Virus record (IMG/VR): IMGVR_UViG_3300025840_000338
Location: 1 to 20,457 of that record
DNA: 20,457 nt
Origin: a virus
Strand: one strand, 5' to 3'
This document shows, in pieces, positions 16,109 through 20,457 of this stretch. The notes under the pieces were generated by a model, which worked only from the letters and a program-made list of their open reading frames with translations, was not told the origin of the DNA and did no database searches. The translations under genes and the position numbers were made by a program. How positions within the stretch are numbered: the first letter of the stretch is position 1; each line of letters starts with the position of its first letter.

Positions 16109-16641
16109 GAGTTTTATTAATATTATCAATTTTATTATTTTCACAAAAAATTTATGGAGAAACGAACACCGTGTCTTCGACGGTGGTGACAAATTCGACA
16201 CCGCCAACTGCTTCGGCGCCAAGTGTTGTTGTAAACAATTCTGATATTTGTAAAGTAGCAACGTCAGGCGCCATACAAACAAATATACTTGGTTTGGCTA
16301 CAGGCGTTGTAGTGGACGATGAGCTGTGTCAATTGCTCAAGCTCAGTAGGCAGATGTATGCTGCAGGCCTAAAAGTTGCGGCGGTGAGTATATTAGCACA
16401 AGACTCAAGGGTGTTTGACAGTTTAGTGATGGCAGGAACACCACCTCCGTACATGGGTTCTATTGGCAGTGAAGCTTTAGAGAAATGGAAATCAAATCCA
16501 CATATGATACCAGAAGGTAGCATGGTATTTAAAGATGATGTTTTAAAAATTAATATAAATGAGGATGTAGATGATGGCGAATTCAAAAAGTTTTTATTTT
16601 TGGCTATGGCTATGTATATCGGTCTCCCTATCCTTTTCTAG
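16102..16641 (+). CDS. Exported hypothetical protein with signal peptide and C-terminal hydrophobic end
   Basis: The start is ambiguous. GTG 16102 lies 9 nt after AGGAG at 16088-16092 and gives 179 residues; TTG 16096 and TTG 16105 are alternatives. The protein opens with a signal peptide (LRVLLILSILLFSQKIYG, likely cut before ETN). A Ser/Thr/Pro/Val linker follows (SSTVVTNSTPPTASAPSVVV), then a helical core with two cysteines (NNSDICKVATSGAIQ, DDELCQLLKLSRQMYAAGLK, RVFDSLVMAGTPPPYMG). It ends in a hydrophobic helix FLFLAMAMYIGLPILF. I recall the core from marine cyanophage and other ocean phage proteins of unknown function. The last 71 bases overlap the next gene. Export by the host is likely, but the target compartment and role are unknown. 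Confidence 0.65.
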   Translation: MLRVLLILSILLFSQKIYGETNTVSSTVVTNSTPPTASAPSVVVNNSDICKVATSGAIQTNILGLATGVVVDDELCQLLKLSRQMYAAGLKVAAVSILAQDSRVFDSLVMAGTPPPYMGSIGSEALEKWKSNPHMIPEGSMVFKDDVLKININEDVDDGEFKKFLFLAMAMYIGLPILF

Positions 16642-18148
16642 TAAAGCACAAGTAGATTGCTCCACAACAACTGTCGGTTTATGTGACGAGGTTGTTGATC
16701 AAGTTATTATTGAAACAGTAACTGAAACAATTGAAATGAAACCCGATGGTATTCTAACTACCACAACCACCGAAAAAGATATTACAACCACCACCGTCGA
16801 AAACAAAGATAGTGGTGATATTCTTGATAGTGACAACGGATATGTAGCGACTTCGAAGGACGGTTCAATGGGCTCAGACTGGGGTGGCCAAGGTCCCGCT
16901 AGTATGCCTACAGGAACTTATTGTGGTGATTTAGGAACTGATAGATGCGCTGAAATTACAGGGTCTGATAATAATACAAGCGCTATGGGTGTTGAAGGAA
17001 TGGGAACCACCTTTATACAAACAGTTGATGTATCTGAACTCGATATAAAATATGGAGGTAGAACTAACTATTCTATCAAAGTTGATAAGCAAGATGCTCA
17101 AGATAGAATATATATGCATATTACAGGAAGAGACGGAACTACTGAGGTATTTAGTGGTACTGATATTTTATCGGAGTCGGGTGTTAATAGTGGTTATCAA
17201 GTATACGAAAGTGGCTTTGATTTTTCAGGCACCATTACAAATTTAATTATAGAGGTAGGCGGACGTGATGTGAATTTAGCCGTGGGCCCAGTTTTTGATG
17301 ACGTAAGCATTCGTGTGTTATACAACACTATTTCTACAATAGTACAACAAACGATTACATCTGTAGAAATGTGGGTTGCTTACGGTGGTAGTACCGAAAC
17401 AGAAGTTATAGATATTGTAGAAGATTTTTTTGATCATAATGATTTTGTAGAAAAACCAGGTGGTGAAATAGATATACAACCAATTGAAGAACCAGATACA
17501 GAAGTTTCTTACGAAATGGTTGAAATGGAAATGGAAATAGAAATGCCTGTCATGGAGGTAGAAATACCAGAGATGGAAATGGAAATGCCAGAAATAGAAG
17601 TGGCGAGTGTTGAGACAGAGATAGAAGCAGAGATGGAAATGGAAATGGAGATGCCTGAACCAGAGGTAAATGAGCCAGATCCACAACCAGAGGAGGTACA
17701 AAATGAACCTACTGAAGAAGATACTACAGAGCCTGAACCTGAAACGCAGGAGGAGCCTAAGCAGGAAGAAAGCGCACCAGAGGCTACTGAAAATGAAACT
17801 AAAGAAGTTGAGGTTGAGGAAGTAGAAGAAAAAGAAGAACCTAAAGAAGAGCCTAAACAAGAGGAAAGTAAAAAAGAAGTGGCGGCGAAAAAAATATTAG
17901 AGAAGATGGGTGATAAAGGTAGATATGATTCAGCAAATCAGTTAAAAACATTAATTGTGATGCAAGTATTAGGTAATTCAAAATCATTCTTTGATTCACA
18001 AAAACAACTGAATGATATTGAAGGATTTTTTACAGATCAGTTTATTCCTGATGCTGAACTTACAACAAACAATATAGCACAATATTTCTTGTTTGCAGGA
18101 AGTGATGGGCTAATGAACGAAATGGTAATGCAACAGTGGCAGAATTAG
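16571..18148 (+). CDS. Exported protein with beta-sandwich-like domain, Glu-Met repeat and conserved C-terminus
   Basis: A 525-residue protein starting inside the previous gene, with GAGG at 16561-16564 as ribosome site. It has a signal peptide (FYFWLWLCISVSLSFSSKA) and a Thr-rich linker. A predicted beta domain follows at about 150-252, ending in GPVFDDVSIRVLY, a pattern like galactose-binding/CBM beta-sandwiches. A Glu-Met low-complexity tract at about 314-362 uses repeats such as EMEMEIEMP, and an acidic Pro/Glu/Lys linker runs to about 436. The C-terminal domain at 437-525 (GDKGRYDSANQLKTLIVMQV, YFLFAGSDGLMNEMV) resembles segments I recall from other marine phages. The Met repeat is encoded by a GAAATG-type hexamer tract. 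Carbohydrate binding and surface location are inference; no lipobox is seen. Confidence 0.65.
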   Translation: MMANSKSFYFWLWLCISVSLSFSSKAQVDCSTTTVGLCDEVVDQVIIETVTETIEMKPDGILTTTTTEKDITTTTVENKDSGDILDSDNGYVATSKDGSMGSDWGGQGPASMPTGTYCGDLGTDRCAEITGSDNNTSAMGVEGMGTTFIQTVDVSELDIKYGGRTNYSIKVDKQDAQDRIYMHITGRDGTTEVFSGTDILSESGVNSGYQVYESGFDFSGTITNLIIEVGGRDVNLAVGPVFDDVSIRVLYNTISTIVQQTITSVEMWVAYGGSTETEVIDIVEDFFDHNDFVEKPGGEIDIQPIEEPDTEVSYEMVEMEMEIEMPVMEVEIPEMEMEMPEIEVASVETEIEAEMEMEMEMPEPEVNEPDPQPEEVQNEPTEEDTTEPEPETQEEPKQEESAPEATENETKEVEVEEVEEKEEPKEEPKQEESKKEVAAKKILEKMGDKGRYDSANQLKTLIVMQVLGNSKSFFDSQKQLNDIEGFFTDQFIPDAELTTNNIAQYFLFAGSDGLMNEMVMQQWQN

Positions 18149-18651
18149 AATTTGCGGGTTTAAAGTTTAAAGGCGGAAAGATAGTCGTTGTCTTAACAGC
18201 ACTAGGTACATTGCTTGGTGGTGCGTGGGGCGCGTTTGAATTTTATAAGGATTATCTAACGATGAAAGATACCATATCTCAATATGTCAGCCCTGACCTT
18301 TCAGGCTTTGATAAACGTATAGATTTAGTACAACAAGAAGTAGAAATGCTACAGAGTGAAATGAGTATGATTCTAGAAGAAGTTGGATTAGTGGCAGATG
18401 TAGCTAAAGAATTAAAAAACGATTTAAAAGGTGATGTGAGACGTATTGAAACAATTGTTGAGGATGTAGAGACAAGAGTAAAAGAAGATTCTAGATCAAA
18501 TGAAAAAGACTTAAAATTAACGGTGGATGGTATTGAGTCTGATATGCAAAAATTAGAAAATGAGCTAAATGAAGCTATGACAGAATTACAAGAAAGCATT
18601 GATAAACAAATTAAGCTAACTCTCGCTAATCCTTTATCTCAAATGAAGTAA
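18136..18651 (+). CDS. Membrane-anchored coiled-coil protein
   Basis: A 171-residue protein starting at GTG 18136, overlapping the end of the previous gene by 13 bases. A short N-terminus with FAGLKFKGGK leads into one membrane helix (VVVLTALGTLLGGAWGAFEF, about residues 18-37). A long charged coiled coil then runs to the end (DLVQQEVEMLQSEMSMILEE, LKLTVDGIESDMQKLENELN). This resembles i-spanin topology, with an N-terminal anchor and a coiled coil in the periplasm, but it lies far from the lysis genes and is not paired with an obvious lipoprotein. A virion or infected-membrane role is also possible. I recall similar proteins in marine phages without function. Confidence 0.65.
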   Translation: MAELEFAGLKFKGGKIVVVLTALGTLLGGAWGAFEFYKDYLTMKDTISQYVSPDLSGFDKRIDLVQQEVEMLQSEMSMILEEVGLVADVAKELKNDLKGDVRRIETIVEDVETRVKEDSRSNEKDLKLTVDGIESDMQKLENELNEAMTELQESIDKQIKLTLANPLSQMK

Positions 18652-18791
18652 TGGTAGCTAAACTCCCAAATAACCAATACTTTACACCTATTAAAAAAAG
18701 AACTAGTATAGGTAATTCTTCACGCAGTAGGCCGAAGAATAAAAACAAAAGACGTCAACACGTTAAATATAGAGGTCAAGGTCATGGGTAA
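18651..18791 (+). CDS. 46-residue basic phage protein
   Basis: A tiny gene coupled to the previous one (TAATG) and overlapping the next by 8 bases. It reads LPNNQYFTPIKKRTSIGNSS and then a run of Arg/Lys/Asn (SRPKNKNKRRQHVKYRGQG). I recognise the pattern F-TPIKK-TSIG and the KKYRGQG-like end from short proteins of marine phages, which argues that it is a real gene despite its size. It has no cysteine, membrane helix or known function. The charge suggests nucleic-acid contact. Confidence 0.6.
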   Translation: MVAKLPNNQYFTPIKKRTSIGNSSRSRPKNKNKRRQHVKYRGQGHG

Positions 18792-19053
18792 ATTATGTGC
18801 TAGAGGAAAAGCTGCAGCTAAAAGAAAATTTAAAGTTTACCCTTCTGCTTATGCAAACATGTATGCAAGTGCTGTGTGTTCTGGAAAAGTAACACCAGGC
18901 GGTAAAAAGAAACCAAAGAAAAAAGCTAATGGAGGAATGATTAATAAAATTTCTCAACAACGAAAAAAGGTATCCAACTATAATCAAGGAGGCATTGCTA
19001 AAGGTTGTGGTGGTATTATGGAAAATAAACGTAAAGTAACCGCAGTAACATAA
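18784..19053 (+). CDS. Small basic Cys-containing phage protein (CARGKAAAKRK type)
   Basis: An 89-residue basic protein with AAGGT at 18778-18782 as likely ribosome site. The N-terminal half, KLCARGKAAAKRKFKVYPSA with C5 and AYANMYASAVCSGKV with C32, is strongly conserved in my memory of marine and cyanobacterial phage proteins. The C-terminal half carries ANGGMINK at 48-55 and GGIAKGCGGIMENKRKV from 69 with C75. It therefore contains two copies of the Gly-Gly-hydrophobic motif seen elsewhere in the window. Function unknown; virion or nucleoprotein role is a guess. Confidence 0.7.
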   Translation: MGKLCARGKAAAKRKFKVYPSAYANMYASAVCSGKVTPGGKKKPKKKANGGMINKISQQRKKVSNYNQGGIAKGCGGIMENKRKVTAVT

Positions 19054-19311
19054 ATGTCCTTACGAAAGTGGGTAAAAGAAAAATGGGTAGATATAGGTGC
19101 TCCCAAAAAGAATGGTAAGTATCAACCTTGTGGTAGATCTAAAGGCAGTAAAAGAAAATATCCAAAATGTGTTCCTATAGCAAAAGCTAAAAGCATGACA
19201 GCAGGACAGAAGAAATCTGCTGTTGCTAGAAAAAGAGCTGCAGGCAATACAGGACCTAAACCAAAGAATGTCGCAACATTTACAAAAAGAAATAAAAAAA
19301 GACGTACGTAA
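19054..19311 (+). CDS. Small basic phage protein, DUF5872-like
   Basis: An 85-residue protein that begins directly after the previous stop. The order SLRKWVKEKWVDIGAPKKNG, then QPCGRSKGSKRKYPKCVPIA with C26 and C39, then KSMTAGQKKSAVARKRAAG matches what I know as DUF5872, a small basic family of phages and giant viruses with unknown function. The two cysteines are 13 positions apart. The next gene starts inside its last 44 bases in another frame. Confidence 0.78.
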   Translation: MSLRKWVKEKWVDIGAPKKNGKYQPCGRSKGSKRKYPKCVPIAKAKSMTAGQKKSAVARKRAAGNTGPKPKNVATFTKRNKKRRT

Positions 19312-19852
19312 GTGGTCTGAACACTTTCTTGAGATACCTAATAAACATTTAGGTGGTTTTCCCGCATGTCCTTTTGCAAAGAAAACATGGCAGAATAATA
19401 AAGTTATTATTGAAGTAAAGAGAAAGAACAAATGGTATAAAACACAACTTAACGCTCAATTAAAACAATTAGATTTTCATATCCATGAGATATTGATATT
19501 TTGTGATCCATACTTTAATTATTCTCTAGAGGAATTTCAGGATATTATTGATGCATACAATGATTGGTATAATGAAAAGGATATATTTTTTATGGGTTTT
19601 CATCCCCTCAATCCAGCCAATGAAGAAGAACAAGAGTTTCTGGTTACTCCAAATGGGGAGACCCCACTTGTAGAGAGTGATCTTATGTATTCTATGATGT
19701 TGATACAAAAGTTCTCGCAATTACAGGAAGCTTCTGATAAACTACATCGTCAAGGTTACTATAAGAAGTGGCCAAAAGGGTATTATAAAGACGTCGTAGT
19801 ATCTAGACAAAAAACCTTTAAACGAATATTCGGAGGTCGATATGATGGGTAA
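19268..19852 (+). CDS. Conserved hypothetical phage protein (WSE-LEIPNKHLGG-PACPFA type)
   Basis: I place the start at ATG 19268 (194 residues); upstream codons of the same frame read as a shadow of the DUF5872-like gene. The N-terminus has KWSEHFLEIPNKHLGGFPAC followed by PFAKKTW. The middle has FHIHEILIFCDPYFNYSLEE, DWYNEKDIFFMGFHPLNPAN and EEEQEFLV. The end has SMMLIQKFSQLQEASDKLHR followed by QGYYKKWPKGYYKDVV. Mixed alpha/beta composition with many conserved-looking aromatic residues suggests a globular, perhaps enzymatic, protein. I recall this family in marine phages without a known function, usually next to small basic genes as here. The end overlaps the next gene by 11 bases. Confidence 0.7.
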   Translation: MSQHLQKEIKKDVRKWSEHFLEIPNKHLGGFPACPFAKKTWQNNKVIIEVKRKNKWYKTQLNAQLKQLDFHIHEILIFCDPYFNYSLEEFQDIIDAYNDWYNEKDIFFMGFHPLNPANEEEQEFLVTPNGETPLVESDLMYSMMLIQKFSQLQEASDKLHRQGYYKKWPKGYYKDVVVSRQKTFKRIFGGRYDG

Positions 19853-19991
19853 GAAAAAATCAGTTCCAATGAAACGAGGTGGCGTTGCTAAAAAACGTGG
19901 CGGTGGCATGATGATGGAAATGAAACGTGGCGGTAAAGTCATGAAGGGTAAAAAGAAAAAAGTAATGAAGAAAAAAGGCAAGAAAAAATAG
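19842..19991 (+). CDS. 49-residue Lys/Gly/Met-rich basic protein
   Basis: A tiny gene with an excellent ribosome site, GGAGGT at 19832-19837, before ATG 19842 (or 19845). About 45% of the residues are Lys or Arg, with three Gly-Gly-hydrophobic units: KRGGVAKK, RGGGMMMEMK and RGGKVMKGKKKK. It is the purest example of the motif shared by other small genes here. It is likely real because of the ribosome site and the perfect fit between two genes (11-base overlap on the left, next ATG directly after its stop). Function unknown. Confidence 0.62.
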   Translation: MMGKKKSVPMKRGGVAKKRGGGMMMEMKRGGKVMKGKKKKVMKKKGKKK

Positions 19992-20457
19992 ATGCCTACG
20001 TATTCTTCGACAGCAAGCTTTGATCTCTCTATAGATGATATAGCAGAGGAAGCATTTGAACGATGCGGTCTACAAATTCGTAGTGGCTACGATGTAAAGA
20101 CCGCACGACGTTCTCTTAATTTAATGTTAGCTGAATGGGCTAATAGAGGTTTAAATCTTTGGACAATTCAAAAACAAGAAAAAACATTAGCGGCTAATAC
20201 AACAGCTTTAACTGGAACTAATTTATTTGGATCTGGTGCAGATGATAGTCAACAGATTGTTGATATTACTGATGTCATTATTCGTGATTCAAGTAATAAT
20301 GATTTCTCAACAACCAGTATTAGTAGAGCTACCTATTGGAACTATACCGTTAAAACGACCAGCGGACGACCAACTCAATACTATTTTGAACGTACGATAA
20401 ACCCAACACTATATCTATATCCTGCTGCAGATTCAGCATACACTCTAATATATTATG
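19992..20457 (+). CDS. Head-tail adaptor-like protein, cut by the window end
   Basis: At least 155 residues, still open at the right edge. The N-terminal helices (LSIDDIAEEAFERCGLQI, VKTARRSLNLMLAEWANRGL, then NLWTIQKQE) resemble the first domain of phage adaptor proteins such as P22 gp4 and related marine podovirus genes. In these, helices pack on the portal, and D-A--SLN-ML-EW is a recurrent pattern. A beta-rich part follows (YYFERTINPTLYLYPAADSA). It would bridge portal and tail after packaging. The call is an inference from motif style and position; the missing C-terminus limits it. Confidence 0.6.
   Translation, partial: MPTYSSTASFDLSIDDIAEEAFERCGLQIRSGYDVKTARRSLNLMLAEWANRGLNLWTIQKQEKTLAANTTALTGTNLFGSGADDSQQIVDITDVIIRDSSNNDFSTTSISRATYWNYTVKTTSGRPTQYYFERTINPTLYLYPAADSAYTLIYY

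Noticed and set aside
17318-17860. 180-codon open frame on the minus strand, rich in Phe, His and Leu
   Set aside because: It is the mirror of the Glu/Met/Lys-rich repeat region of the exported protein; no ribosome site and composition explained by the complement of GAA/ATG codons.
1-20457. tRNA genes, CRISPR arrays, insertion sequences, integrase or attachment sites
   Set aside because: Looked for and not seen: no cloverleaf-like block, no regularly spaced direct repeats, no transposase or recombinase motifs.

Overview
The window is a contiguous stretch of a tailed-phage genome (Caudoviricetes), with every supported gene on the + strand and packed almost without gaps. Many neighbours overlap by 1-26 nt, often with stop and start sharing bases (TAATG, ATGA). 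It is AT-rich. Gene content and protein style point to an uncultured marine podovirus. A P22/T7-type portal of about 800 residues and a head-tail adaptor-like gene at the right edge suggest a short tail. A GTA-type three-helix holin and several tiny Lys-rich proteins of kinds I recognise from ocean viromes suggest a marine alphaproteobacterial host of the SAR11 or SAR116 kind. The host and the podovirus label are inferences, not read directly.

Layout. (1) 1-7918, packaging: terminase large subunit (probably starting left of the window), a 1358-residue protein with a C-terminal part resembling the large polyvalent-protein (LPD) domains of phages, then the portal. (2) 7893-9037: a small hypothetical gene and three small basic genes, one with an EF-hand/dockerin-like loop. 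(3) 9067-10652, lysis: a 44-residue one-helix membrane protein, a three-helix holin, an unknown gene, a T4-type lysozyme with its full catalytic triad, and a small coiled-coil gene. (4) 10645-14043, head assembly: a GroES-like co-chaperonin, scaffolding protein, a conserved unknown, a decoration-like protein and the major capsid protein, closed by the only strong intrinsic terminator seen. (5) 14199-15833: three beta-rich virion proteins. (6) 15833-20457: more tiny basic proteins mixed with three exported or membrane-anchored proteins, a conserved unknown, and the start of a head-tail adaptor-like gene.

How it fits together: TerL and portal package DNA; scaffold, capsid protein and GroES-like protein build the head, the GroES homologue presumably working with host GroEL; holin and lysozyme release progeny. 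Three things do not fit a textbook head module. One is the family of tiny basic proteins sharing a Gly-Gly-hydrophobic motif next to lysines and, in three of them, a C-[AG]-R-[SG] motif. Another is a run of three exported or membrane proteins, two of which overlap so that one DNA stretch encodes hydrophobic segments in two frames. The third is a composition mosaic inside the 1358-codon gene. No tRNA, CRISPR array, insertion sequence or integrase was seen. Family names come from recall of motifs, not from a search.
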